Shown in pieces: positions 1 through 7,735 of a stretch of DNA of 41,273 nucleotides (positions within the stretch are counted from its first letter, which is position 1; each line of letters begins with the position of its first letter). Where the stretch lies: positions 1-41,273 of IMG/VR virus record IMGVR_UViG_3300030382_002760; one strand, 5' to 3'. The translations under genes and the position numbers were made by a program. Under the pieces are notes generated by a model. It saw only the letters and a program-made list of their open reading frames with translations. It had not been told where the DNA came from and searched no databases. The DNA is from a virus.

Positions 1-66
1 ATCTCGAAGTTTCATCTGGTCTCTTTTCTCCCTTGCGGGTGTTGTGAGACCATGCCAGCTATTCAA
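1..66 (-). CDS. Truncated 5' end of the lysine-rich H1-like gene (second copy)
   Basis: Read on the minus strand from 66 (TTG) or from 15 (ATG), this gives the same first residues as the gene at 40355-40975. It is cut off by the window edge. It is not a separate gene but the start of the same gene seen in the other copy of the terminal repeat. Confidence 0.6.
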   Translation of the reverse strand, partial: MNSWHGLTTPAREKRDQMKLRD

Positions 67-70
67 AGAA

Positions 71-207
71 CCCCTAGTGCACTAAACCCGGTTAAAGGTT
101 GAGTGCACTCCAAGATCCTATCATCAATCAAGTGGGCGATCAATAGCTAATGGCTATGCATGCCCATTAGCCCAGGGGTCAGAATAAACTGTCCCTTAAT
201 CAGGGAC
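71..207. ncRNA. Structured element in the terminal repeat (left copy)
   Basis: Three nested or adjacent helices can be drawn. A closing helix pairs ACCCCU near 70-75 with AGGGGU near 173-178. A hairpin pairs 76-83 with 102-109. A third stem pairs CUAAUGG with CCAUUAG between about 148 and 171. The hairpin at 191-207 follows. In the right copy (41031-41166) the 76-83/102-109 stem keeps its pairing through two double substitutions: 79/106 changes from G-C to A-U and 81/104 changes from A-U to G-C. This supports selection on the fold. The strand of transcription is not clear, and I do not recognise the class. It could be a cis-acting leader, a packaging signal or a small RNA. Confidence 0.5.
191..207. 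repeat. Dispersed 17-bp palindrome, copy 1
   Basis: GTCCCT, five bases, AGGGAC. The arms are identical to those of the copies at 23651, 37719, 39530, 40173 and 41150, while the central five bases vary (TAATC here). It lies just after the structured element and about 170 bases before the first late gene. Confidence 0.8.
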
Positions 208-252
208 AACTTTGCCGGAGGTACTTTTTGCATGGACCCCCTCAAGCCGAGA

Positions 253-268
253 CCCCCCTACCCCCCTA
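253..268. repeat. C-rich tandem 8-mer, two units
   Basis: CCCCCCTA is repeated twice in tandem, and the unit pair is kept without change at 41231-41246 in the right terminal copy. The opposite strand is a G-rich tract with two G6 runs. It lies in the divergent inter-arm region and could mark a replication or packaging site or a G-rich secondary structure. Nothing in the sequence decides between these. Confidence 0.6.
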
Positions 269-349
269 CAACAGAGGAAAATTTATGGGCCGGACTGAAG
301 CTCATAGTATGCACTATGAAAATCAGATTTCACCCCTTTAGAATAGCTA

Positions 350-358
350 TGGTATAGT
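350..358 (+). promoter_or_regulatory. Putative late promoter with extended -10
   Basis: TGG followed by TATAGT gives an extended -10 element, with transcription expected to begin near 365. The Shine-Dalgarno GGGAGG at 363-368 and the first late gene at 379 follow directly. No good -35 is seen, as is usual for extended -10 promoters. A similar TGC-TATAGT lies before the minus-strand virion-like gene at 26029. Confidence 0.5.
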
Positions 359-378
359 AGAAGGGAGGAATATTATCT

Positions 379-705
379 ATGGCAATTGCAGCTAAACGAC
401 TCGGCGTATCTAAACCCTCAGCTACTACGGCTACTATTCTATATACAGTACCTGCATCTACTGAGGCGTATCTCAGTGTATACTGTGTCAACCAATCAGA
501 CACCTTAGATCAAATCAGGGTGGCTCTCGTAGAAGCAGCGGGAACAGTAGACTGGACTACTGATTCATTCATTCACGATGCTGATCTTGATAGGGATGCC
601 CCTATTGTCATTGTTAGCATAGCAGCGGATACTGATGAGGATATTGTTATCTATAGTACCAATGGTACCACTAGCTTTATCGCTACTGGCATAGAGAGGA
701 CTTAA
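379..705 (+). CDS. Small probable virion protein
   Basis: A 108-residue acidic protein rich in Thr, Ala and Ile, with alternating short hydrophobic stretches that suggest a beta-sandwich. It has no signal peptide or membrane segment. It starts at ATG 379 with GGGAGG ten bases upstream and is the first gene after the putative late promoter. Its stop is followed at once by the next ATG, so the two genes are translationally coupled. Composition and position in the structural arm suggest a head-decoration or fibre-associated protein, but I recognise no named family. The minus-strand product at 26029-26418 has a similar composition and may be a functional relative. Confidence 0.7.
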   Translation: MAIAAKRLGVSKPSATTATILYTVPASTEAYLSVYCVNQSDTLDQIRVALVEAAGTVDWTTDSFIHDADLDRDAPIVIVSIAADTDEDIVIYSTNGTTSFIATGIERT

Positions 706-1203
706 ATGCCTGATATTGGTATATTACAACGTATAGTCCAGGGATTCACTACTACAGCTAAAGCTCAGATTAGAACTGAGGTAGATGATGCTCTTGACAC
801 GGCTATCCCCGGTTCACCTGCTGCTAATAGCATCAATGAACGGATTAAAACCATTGATGATCTGATAGCTACTAGTGGTGGCGGTGATCTAGCTGCCATC
901 CTAGCTGATACTAATGAAATGCAGGGTTTGCTTCCCTCTGTTGGACCTCTTGCCTCGATTAAGAACATTCAGAAGGGTGCAACTGCTATAAACAACCAGG
1001 CAACATCCGCTACCACCACAATCACGGCAGTAGTCACCGCAAATTCATGGCTTGTATTTGGCGGAGCTACGGGAGAGTACAACGATGTGTATCTTGGGGG
1101 TCACGCTAGACTGACGGATACAACTACCGTAACGGTATATCGAGCATTTCCTGCGGACAACGCAACTTCAACTATTGCGTGGACTGTTGTGGAGCTTTAC
1201 TAA
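706..1203 (+). CDS. Probable virion or fibre-like protein
   Basis: A 165-residue protein in two parts. Residues 1-85 are helical and charged (AKAQIRTEVDDALD, SINERIKTIDDLIA) and could form a short coiled coil. Residues 90-165 are Thr/Ala-rich beta sequence ending in WTVVELY. A helical stalk followed by a beta head is common in phage fibre or head-fibre proteins. The start follows the previous stop directly, and the stop overlaps the next ATG as TAATG. No catalytic motif is seen. A role in the virion is inferred from position and architecture only. Confidence 0.65.
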   Translation: MPDIGILQRIVQGFTTTAKAQIRTEVDDALDTAIPGSPAANSINERIKTIDDLIATSGGGDLAAILADTNEMQGLLPSVGPLASIKNIQKGATAINNQATSATTTITAVVTANSWLVFGGATGEYNDVYLGGHARLTDTTTVTVYRAFPADNATSTIAWTVVELY

Positions 1204-1514
1204 TGCGATACTTCATACAAATAGAAACAGTCAACGGTAAAGAGATTGTGACTTCAACCCTGGAATCTAAATTCGTTCCAGGTGAAGGGCCAGAGCTTCC
1301 CCCCGATTTTGTGGAAGTGACGGATATGGCAGAAGATCAAAGACCCTCTACAAGTTGGATTCGTGATCCCGTCACAGATACTTGGTCGCCACCAAAACCT
1401 CCAGTGAAATCTGCTGATAAAGTAAAGATGCAGGAATTAGGTGATAAGCCTGATATACTAACTCTTGCTGAACAATCTGAAGCTATACAGCTAATCCTGA
1501 AGCGACTAAGCTAA
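1203..1514 (+). CDS. Hypothetical protein
   Basis: A 103-residue protein beginning MRYFIQIETVNGKEI. I chose ATG 1203 because it overlaps the preceding stop as TAATG, as do several neighbouring junctions; the upstream ATG at 1179 would lie entirely within the previous gene. The N-terminal half looks like a small beta domain. The middle is Pro-rich (SPPKPPVK), and the C-terminus is a short helix (LAEQSEAIQLILKRLS). The stop overlaps the next start (TAATG). I do not recognise a family. Similar small acidic proteins are often found in the fibre and accessory region of podoviruses. Confidence 0.6.
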   Translation: MRYFIQIETVNGKEIVTSTLESKFVPGEGPELPPDFVEVTDMAEDQRPSTSWIRDPVTDTWSPPKPPVKSADKVKMQELGDKPDILTLAEQSEAIQLILKRLS

Positions 1515-1786
1515 TGGAAGATACAACCTTTGTTCAAACAGTACGATATCCTCCTTCTGGAATCACAGAGGAGGAACTCATTGTCTACAATATTCAGACC
1601 CTAAACTGGGAAGATTTCATAGAAAGTATGGCCTTTCTGTTTATATCTAAGGGTGATCGTGTAGAGGGACGATACCCCGCCCTTATGGGGGCCATCCACA
1701 CCAATTCACCTACCCTCTCAGGTGATGCTCCTCCACCTGCTAACTTGCAGGGTGGTATGGCCTCCTCCAGATTAAAGGAAGAATAA
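1514..1786 (+). CDS. Hypothetical protein
   Basis: A 90-residue protein with an aromatic central part (YNIQTLNWEDFIESMAFLFISKGDRVEGRY) and a Pro/Gly-rich tail (SGDAPPPANLQGGMASSR). It has no transmembrane segment or recognised motif. It starts by overlapping the preceding stop and ends one base before the next gene's ATG, so it is part of a tightly packed co-transcribed block of small genes before the terminase. Function unknown. Confidence 0.55.
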   Translation: MEDTTFVQTVRYPPSGITEEELIVYNIQTLNWEDFIESMAFLFISKGDRVEGRYPALMGAIHTNSPTLSGDAPPPANLQGGMASSRLKEE

Positions 1787-1787
1787 T

Positions 1788-2084
1788 ATGCCTGAGTTTA
1801 CTCCAGAAGATATAGCAGCAATCCAAGAAATAATTGAGAGTGCTAAAAGTTTCTCAAATGAAAGTATCCTCGGTGAGGGGGCATTACCAGCATTAGCAAA
1901 AATAAAGTATTATCCCTTAATACGAGATCTCCAACAAAAAGAGATTGGAGAATTAGGGGGGTATATTTCTCGGGATCAATTAGATGCTGCGGGAAATGCC
2001 AATTTTGTGGCCGAACAACACGGCCCCAGGGACAGGACCATCACCGAGAATTGGTTAGGTCGTTTACAGGAACTGTTTAGATAA
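1788..2084 (+). CDS. Hypothetical protein, member of a small tandem paralogue pair
   Basis: A 98-residue, mostly helical protein beginning MPEFTPEDIAAIQEI. The first 16 or so residues are nearly repeated in the next small gene (2106-2237), which begins MPELTPEDIAAIQQL, so the pair arose by duplication. After residue 25 the two differ in length and sequence: the longer protein continues with an alpha-helical region and ends WLGRLQELFR. No known domain is recognised. It is co-transcribed with its neighbours. Confidence 0.6.
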   Translation: MPEFTPEDIAAIQEIIESAKSFSNESILGEGALPALAKIKYYPLIRDLQQKEIGELGGYISRDQLDAAGNANFVAEQHGPRDRTITENWLGRLQELFR

Positions 2085-2105
2085 ATAATAATCAAAGGAA
2101 AATTA

Positions 2106-2237
2106 ATGCCCGAGCTTACCCCAGAAGATATAGCAGCAATTCAACAGTTAATTAGGGAATCAGAATCCACAAACAGAAGGGAACAGCAGAATATTCCTTT
2201 TCTACAAAAAATTATAAATATGTTTTCTGGTCAATAG
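2106..2237 (+). CDS. 43-residue protein, short paralogue of the preceding gene
   Basis: The ORF runs from ATG 2106 to TAG 2237 with an AAAGGAAAA Shine-Dalgarno eight bases upstream. The product begins MPELTPEDIAAIQQLIRES, matching the start of the preceding gene's product, then has a short Arg/Gln-rich linker and an amphipathic C-terminus (FLQKIINMFSGQ). The conserved N-terminus may be a targeting or binding helix shared with the longer protein. Function unknown. Confidence 0.6.
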   Translation: MPELTPEDIAAIQQLIRESESTNRREQQNIPFLQKIINMFSGQ

Positions 2238-2253
2238 TTGGATTGTTTCAATA

Positions 2254-2661
2254 ATGTCTATCTCCTACACATCGGGCTACAAGTACCAACTCACCAAAGA
2301 TTACACAGTAAAGGTGCGTATAGCCCCTCCCGAGACTATAGATACTCGCTTCATACGCTTTCATAGGAATGGAATTCTAGTAATTAGAAACGGATATGCT
2401 TGGGATGGTCCCTCTGGCCCTACGATAGACACCAAAACTTTCATGCGAGGTTCCCTTGTACATGATGCTCTATATCAGTTATTGCGTATGAAGCTACTTT
2501 CTCAGGATAATCGGCAGGTGGTCGACAATGAGCTACACCGCATTTGTTTAGAGGATGGTATGTCTAGGCTTAGGGCATGGTATGTACATCGAGGAGTAAG
2601 GTTAGGAGCAGGATTTGCGGCATCCCCCGAAAATAGAAGAAAGGTGACAGTAGTACCATGA
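2254..2661 (+). CDS. DUF1353-family phage protein
   Basis: A 135-residue protein with the signature seen in the DUF1353 family of phage and bacterial proteins: a beta-rich N-terminal half, then the central block GYAWDGPSGPTID and MRGSLVHDALYQLLR. The family has no established biochemical function; members are often found among phage morphogenesis or lysis genes. Its stop overlaps the start of the next gene by four bases (ATGA). The start at ATG 2254 has no strong Shine-Dalgarno. The Trp-Asp and His-Asp pairs are conserved in the family and could be functional, but that is inference. Confidence 0.75.
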   Translation: MSISYTSGYKYQLTKDYTVKVRIAPPETIDTRFIRFHRNGILVIRNGYAWDGPSGPTIDTKTFMRGSLVHDALYQLLRMKLLSQDNRQVVDNELHRICLEDGMSRLRAWYVHRGVRLGAGFAASPENRRKVTVVP

Positions 2662-2966
2662 TTGTATTCATAGGAGAGGTAGGGCGACTAATGCCCTTTG
2701 ATACAGGAGTAGACCTCACAGGTAATACCGAAATAACTGCCCTCATTAAACGACCTGATGATACCACTACTTCTAAGACCAGGGTAGCGGGTTCCCATAT
2801 CACAGTCGATGACGCAGCTACAGGACAAATCTCATGGAGATCTCTAGCTGCTGACTTCAATCAGGTTGGAGAGTACTTCGTACAGGTGAAAGTGGAAGGG
2901 TTAGTAACCAGTGGTATCGTCTATAGCCCCGTTGTAATATTTACCTGCGAACAGGTCTTATCCTAA
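2658..2966 (+). CDS. Small beta-sandwich virion-associated protein
   Basis: A 102-residue protein with a pattern of alternating beta strands (TEITALIKRPDDTT, GQISWRSLAADFNQVGEYFVQVKVEG) typical of immunoglobulin-like domains in phage baseplate and fibre proteins such as the BppU N-terminal family. It overlaps the preceding gene by four bases, and its own stop overlaps the terminase start. This placement directly before terminase and its fold-like pattern suggest a virion role, not proven. Confidence 0.6.
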   Translation: MIVFIGEVGRLMPFDTGVDLTGNTEITALIKRPDDTTTSKTRVAGSHITVDDAATGQISWRSLAADFNQVGEYFVQVKVEGLVTSGIVYSPVVIFTCEQVLS

Positions 2967-4591
2967 TGACCTTAGCTGCTGAATTTCAGTCCCTTGGAAT
3001 TGACCCCAAGGAATTACAGGTAGTAGCTCATAAGGAAGCTAAGAGGAGACAGAAGGAAGCCTATCTTCTATCTGATCCCTTCGCCTTCCACCTAGAGATG
3101 ATCTGCCCCCCTAGATGGGTGGATCTCATAGCCTCCCTCCACTCTGAAATGCTGGACTTCGTAGCTACTGGAAAGAGGTTCAAACTTTTGCTGGTCCCTC
3201 GTGGACATCTCAAGACCTCTGTACTCACACAGGGAGAAACCCTTAGACGAGTACTTAGGAATCCTGATCTCAGGGTGCAGATCAACACCGCTGTATCCTC
3301 TAATTCTCAACGCTTCCTTTCAGCCGTTAAGGGATCAATGAGACAAGAGAGATTTGTAGATGTATTTGGAGATCTCCTACCTCCCCCTAACTCTAAGTAC
3401 TTCCGTAATAATAACTCTGAGCTAACGATTATGAGTCGTACCAATCTAGCCCTCAGAGAACCTACTTTCTCCGCTACAGGAGTAGGAGAGGCGCAGACTT
3501 CACAGCATTACGATCTTATCGTACATGATGATTTAATGAACAGGGAGAACGTCACCAACATTGACCAGATAGAGAAGGTAATCACTCACTACAAGGATTC
3601 CCTTGATCTTCTGGAACCAGATGGAGAGATGTGGGTCATTGGTACCAGGTGGCATCCCCATGATATATCAGGATGGATTCTGGAGGGATTCGTAGATAAA
3701 CAGTGTGCTGAGAATGAGTATAAGCATGTATCTAATGACTGTACCTGCATGTTTGACGTTATGCTGCGAGTAGTAGAGGAGAATGGGAAGTATATCTTCC
3801 CTAAGAAGTTTAACGCTCAAGTACTGGAAGACCTATCACGACAGAAGGGACGTTATGAAATCGCATGTCAGTACTATAACAATCCTGTTGATCCCTCCGC
3901 ATGTTGGTTTGCCCACAAAGACGTTAAGGAATCTGAATTTGATCCCACTACATATACCCGAGTCTACCAAGATGGGGAGGAGCAGAAGGAGGAAGACTGG
4001 GATACCATTCGCAAAAGACTGTTATGGTATATCGCTGTAGATCCTGCGGAGAGTGTTGAAAAGAAGTCCTCTTATACTGGTTCTGTAGCTGTGGGAATAG
4101 ATATGACTCAATCTCCTCCTGTATGGTATGTAGATTTCGCTAAGAGGGAGAAGGTAGAAACTGCGGGGTTCATTAATCTTTGTATGGAGACTCACAAGAG
4201 ATACCCTAATCATGTTGCATTTGGTATGGAACAGAATACCCGTAAGGCTCTCAGCTATGTCCTCAAGGAAAGGATGTTTGCTACCAACGATCTCTTCAAC
4301 ATTACCGAATTAAAGCCCTCAGATGTGAAGGGGGGAAACAAGGTACTGACTAAAGCCCTCCGTATCAAGCGTCTACTTCCCCTGTTTGAATTCAAGCGGA
4401 TCAAGATCAATAATCAACTCAAAGATCTCCTAGATGAACTATATACTCTTCCTACAGCTACTACATGGGATCTCACAGATGCGTTACAATATATTATGAG
4501 CATGGCACCTGAAGGGGCAGGGGGAGTTGGAAGCTATGACCCTTCACAACTTCCTACCCGTGTAGTAGGATGGGAGAAGATAGGATATTAA
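2966..4591 (+). CDS. terL: Terminase large subunit
   Basis: 541 residues, a usual length for the packaging motor. The N-terminal ATPase has a Walker A-type loop VPRGHLKTS at residues 77-85 and a Walker B LIVHDD at 184-189. The C-terminal RNase H-fold nuclease begins with WYIAVDPAES, whose Asp is residue 359, and a late Asp lies in DLTDALQYIM near the C-terminus. The enzyme translocates DNA through the portal and cuts the concatemer. The portal gene follows by one base. The probable small subunit is not adjacent but is encoded far downstream at 20154. Confidence 0.93.
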   Translation: MTLAAEFQSLGIDPKELQVVAHKEAKRRQKEAYLLSDPFAFHLEMICPPRWVDLIASLHSEMLDFVATGKRFKLLLVPRGHLKTSVLTQGETLRRVLRNPDLRVQINTAVSSNSQRFLSAVKGSMRQERFVDVFGDLLPPPNSKYFRNNNSELTIMSRTNLALREPTFSATGVGEAQTSQHYDLIVHDDLMNRENVTNIDQIEKVITHYKDSLDLLEPDGEMWVIGTRWHPHDISGWILEGFVDKQCAENEYKHVSNDCTCMFDVMLRVVEENGKYIFPKKFNAQVLEDLSRQKGRYEIACQYYNNPVDPSACWFAHKDVKESEFDPTTYTRVYQDGEEQKEEDWDTIRKRLLWYIAVDPAESVEKKSSYTGSVAVGIDMTQSPPVWYVDFAKREKVETAGFINLCMETHKRYPNHVAFGMEQNTRKALSYVLKERMFATNDLFNITELKPSDVKGGNKVLTKALRIKRLLPLFEFKRIKINNQLKDLLDELYTLPTATTWDLTDALQYIMSMAPEGAGGVGSYDPSQLPTRVVGWEKIGY

Positions 4592-4592
4592 T

Positions 4593-6671
4593 ATGGCTCA
4601 CGATGATAACTTAGACAAACCAATGCCGATCAGTGGGGATGATGAACCCTCCTTCACTCTCCTGCGTGAGTTAACTGACAGTGAGAAGGAAGATATCCTT
4701 CACGACTACCTTCAGAAGTTTAAGACTGATCGAGATAATATGGAACTCCTGTATCCTGGTATGCTGGAGAATTATAAGAAGTATCGCTCCATAGCTGCTC
4801 CCCTCAAGGATGAACTGGGGAAAACAGTTAAGGGTCGAGCTAATCTTTTCATACCCTACCCTTGGGCTATTGTAGAGGCAGAATTACCTCGTCTAGCTGG
4901 TAAATTGCCTAGAGTACGAGCTTTTCCCCGTAAACCATCTTCAAGAACTAAGGTACAGTCTATCCAAGATCTCATCTATTATACTTTCGATAGAATGGAA
5001 TTTCTCAAGATCCAAATCTTGTGGATGCGCCAACATTCTATCTACGGTTGGTCCCCTCTATTCTACTGGTGGCGAAAAGAGACTAAGCAGGTACTTGATA
5101 GGGTAGTAGATGATGACGGGGCCAATCGCTTAGTCAAGGTAGAGAAGAACACCTGGGATGATTTCCACTGTCGAGTCCTCGATGTCTTCGATTGCTTCTT
5201 TCAACCTGGAGTTGAAGAGATAGAGAAGGGAGATAGATTCTCCTTTAGAGAATGGCACTCTCGTAAAGATTTGGAAGCTATGGTCAAGGGGGGTATTCTC
5301 TACCCAGAAGTTACCAAGCATCTCGAAGAGGGTGGAAAGATGCAGGGCAGTGATGTTGATGGTTCCGGTAAGGCGGAGAGAGATCAACTCGTCGGGTTAC
5401 AGAAGAGTATATCAGAGAACGCCTATGGTAAACATGAGCTACTTTATATTCTAGAAGATGATCGTACCCTTGCTATCCTCGATAGAACAATACTGGCTAG
5501 AGTGGGAGACAACCCCCATCCTCTCCAAGAGAAGAGTATCATCCCTATGGTACTCACACCTCTGGTATCTGAGCCTATTGGTATAGGAACCATTGAGGCA
5601 TTGGGAGGACTTCCTGACAAGCTCAATGCTATCACCAATGCTCGTCTAGATAACATCTCCCTCCTAATCAACAAGGTAGTAATAGCTAATCGCTTTGCTC
5701 AGATTGACTTCCAGAATCTTAAATTCACAGCGGGTAATGTCATCCTCACTAATGACGTAGAGAACTCTATGAAGTTCTTGGATACTCCTGATGTATCTAT
5801 ATCTTCTGAGAGGGAGATCTTCGCTACCAAAGAAGAACTACAGTTCGTCGCTGGTGTATCCGACTTCATTGTAGGTAATACTGGCTCTGCTCGTTTGCCT
5901 GGTACAGCTACAGGTGTCTCCACTATCGTTAGAGAAGCCAATGCACGCTTTGCCCTCAAACTGAGTACCTTTGAATCCTCAGCCCTGCGTAGATTGGTAG
6001 AGTCCATTCATGTCTACAATCGTCTCTATATGCCCGAAGAGAAGACTATTCACATCCTCGGTCCCAAGGGATACGAAATGAAGAACATCACTCTAGATGA
6101 AGTCAACATTGACAGTGAATTCACCGTCGAACCTGGATCATCGGTCCCCTTGGATCAGTTGACCAGGAGAGAAGCATTAAGTACCGCTATGCCTAACCTG
6201 ATGCCTCTACAACAGATGGTAGACCTGGAAAAGGTTGTTAAGGAATACCTTGAATCTCTAGATATTAGGAATGCTGATCAATTCTTTTTCTCTAGTGAGG
6301 AATTACCAGAGCAGAATGATATTCAACTAGCACAAGCAGAGAACCTAGCTGCTCAACAGCTACAGAAATTAAAGATAATGGGGAATCCTTCCCTACATAT
6401 CGCAGTTCACTCGAAGCTCATCGAATCAGGAGAGTGGAATAGTTGGTCTGAAGACGAGAAGGCTAATTTGATGGGCCATATACAAGGGCACTTAAAACAG
6501 ATAGAGGAGCAACAGGCTCAAGCTACTCAAATGAGTGCCTCAACCCTATTCGGAGGAGGAGGAAGTGATGGAGGACCAGTACCAAATCCCGCTGGAATTG
6601 GCGGAGAAGTTGCAGCGTCTGGCGGAGATACCAGAGTACCAAGCACTCCTAACCTATTTGGAGGAGTATAA
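4593..6671 (+). CDS. Portal protein
   Basis: A 692-residue protein directly after terminase, close in size to the P22 portal (about 725) and larger than the T7 connector (about 536). The order of features fits a portal: a helical N-terminus, a mixed wing region, a stem-like segment (LNAITNARLDNISLLINKV), a crown region after about residue 400 and a long Gln-rich C-terminal helix (QLAQAENLAAQQLQKLK) ending in a Gly/Pro-rich tail. It forms the dodecameric ring at the capsid vertex. The tail-encoding part overlaps the next gene by 104 bases in another frame. Confidence 0.9.
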   Translation: MAHDDNLDKPMPISGDDEPSFTLLRELTDSEKEDILHDYLQKFKTDRDNMELLYPGMLENYKKYRSIAAPLKDELGKTVKGRANLFIPYPWAIVEAELPRLAGKLPRVRAFPRKPSSRTKVQSIQDLIYYTFDRMEFLKIQILWMRQHSIYGWSPLFYWWRKETKQVLDRVVDDDGANRLVKVEKNTWDDFHCRVLDVFDCFFQPGVEEIEKGDRFSFREWHSRKDLEAMVKGGILYPEVTKHLEEGGKMQGSDVDGSGKAERDQLVGLQKSISENAYGKHELLYILEDDRTLAILDRTILARVGDNPHPLQEKSIIPMVLTPLVSEPIGIGTIEALGGLPDKLNAITNARLDNISLLINKVVIANRFAQIDFQNLKFTAGNVILTNDVENSMKFLDTPDVSISSEREIFATKEELQFVAGVSDFIVGNTGSARLPGTATGVSTIVREANARFALKLSTFESSALRRLVESIHVYNRLYMPEEKTIHILGPKGYEMKNITLDEVNIDSEFTVEPGSSVPLDQLTRREALSTAMPNLMPLQQMVDLEKVVKEYLESLDIRNADQFFFSSEELPEQNDIQLAQAENLAAQQLQKLKIMGNPSLHIAVHSKLIESGEWNSWSEDEKANLMGHIQGHLKQIEEQQAQATQMSASTLFGGGGSDGGPVPNPAGIGGEVAASGGDTRVPSTPNLFGGV

Positions 6672-6846
6672 GTTTAGCGTGGATGATAGACTCTATTCAA
6701 CACCTATCAAGGATGTCGGAGCGATGGCTATGACTGCCGCTGAATGGAAAGGAACATTATCAGCTTTCCTATTAGTTAAAGCTGTCCCTGGATTAGCAAA
6801 GGGAGTTTTAGATCATGCGAACTCCAAGGTAAATGAAGAAGATTGA
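6568..6846 (+). CDS. Small helical protein overlapping the portal 3' end
   Basis: A 92-residue protein (MEDQYQIPLELAEKL...) in a different frame from the portal gene, sharing 104 bases with it. I chose ATG 6568 because GGAGGAGGAAG lies directly upstream; the frame is also open from ATG 6535. The sequence is amphipathic helical with a hydrophobic patch (TAAEWKGTLSAFLLVKAVPGLAKG). A small gene between portal and scaffold is common in podoviruses. Its role is unknown; a portal or scaffold accessory is possible. Confidence 0.6.
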   Translation: MEDQYQIPLELAEKLQRLAEIPEYQALLTYLEEYKFSVDDRLYSTPIKDVGAMAMTAAEWKGTLSAFLLVKAVPGLAKGVLDHANSKVNEED

Positions 6847-6891
6847 CACAACCCGTGTCTAATGATAACTTAGAGAGGAAAGGTATTTAAC

Positions 6892-7710
6892 ATGCCAGAA
6901 GAACAAGTAGTGGATAATCAAGACCTATTAACTGACCCGTTATCGGACAACAGTGATGATGGACAACTTGGTACAGAAGATCCACAGGCTGATCCTACTG
7001 CCCAAGCAGGAGCAGACGATCCCATACAGCAGGTAGAGGAAGAATTCGACTTCGGGGGACTCCCCTACAAGGACTTGGATAGTGCCGTAACAGGACATAA
7101 GAGCCTACAGACGGAACATCTCCGAGTCAAGACTCAACTGTTCAAAGTACAGCAGCAGATGAAGGAAATACTCCCTCTTCTGAAGAACCTTAAAGAAGGT
7201 GGAACTAAAGAGGAAGTAGAAGAATCTGTTGATGATTTCTTAAACCGTTTTGTTCAAGACCCGAAAGGGGTGCTGCAAGAGTCCAATAAGCAACCAGACG
7301 ACCCACGATTCGCTACTATCTTAGGTGAATTAACCGCCAACCGTGTCAATACAGCTACCGCTCAGTTCTCAAACAATCATCCTGAACTGGATGCTAATGA
7401 TGAGGCAGCACTGGAGCAGATATTGATGAGTAACCCTAGACTTACTAACTTGGGGGATAATCCTACTATAGAATCCATTATAGATTCTCTGGAAACAGCA
7501 TTAGCTCATCACATCAAATCTAATCCCGGTGTCTATGCCACTAAACTAGCTAAGATTCGAGAGACCAAGGAAGCTGGACTCAATGATGCTAAGGCTGCAG
7601 CGGGTGTCGGTGGCAAAGGAGGTTCGATTGCTGATGGGCAAGCAAATCGTGATGCCTTCGATGATATTTTAGATTCAGAGACAGAAAGAATGGCCCAATA
7701 CGGGCGATAA
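6892..7710 (+). CDS. Scaffolding protein
   Basis: A 272-residue acidic protein placed between portal and capsid genes. The first 55 residues are disordered and Asp/Gln/Ala-rich; residues 75-125 are charged helices (HLRVKTQLFKVQQQMKEILPLLKNL). The C-terminal tail is Gly/Ala-rich and ends in a charged helix. This is the usual make-up of phage scaffolds, which direct capsid assembly and are then lost. The Shine-Dalgarno AGAGGAAAGG precedes ATG 6892. Confidence 0.8.
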   Translation: MPEEQVVDNQDLLTDPLSDNSDDGQLGTEDPQADPTAQAGADDPIQQVEEEFDFGGLPYKDLDSAVTGHKSLQTEHLRVKTQLFKVQQQMKEILPLLKNLKEGGTKEEVEESVDDFLNRFVQDPKGVLQESNKQPDDPRFATILGELTANRVNTATAQFSNNHPELDANDEAALEQILMSNPRLTNLGDNPTIESIIDSLETALAHHIKSNPGVYATKLAKIRETKEAGLNDAKAAAGVGGKGGSIADGQANRDAFDDILDSETERMAQYGR

Positions 7711-7735
7711 TCTCTGATAGAAGGAGAATTAACTT

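Larger units (their letters stand above)
1..295. repeat. Left terminal copy of a diverged direct repeat
   Basis: This segment is repeated at 40961-41273, at the other end of the window. The copies are identical over their first 78 bases and their last 55 bases. Between these lie scattered substitutions, a short insertion in the right copy (about 41167-41190) and a different hairpin loop. Both copies stop exactly at the window ends. Replicated terminal repeats are normally identical, so the divergence suggests one locus of a circular or permuted genome captured as two population variants, although a genuine duplicated locus is possible. The region lies between the two divergent transcription arms. 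Confidence 0.85.

Noticed and set aside
160-357. 65-residue plus-strand reading frame in the terminal region
   Set aside because: It runs through the structured element and the C-rich repeat, has no ribosome site and its sequence is not protein-like. The region is better explained by structure.
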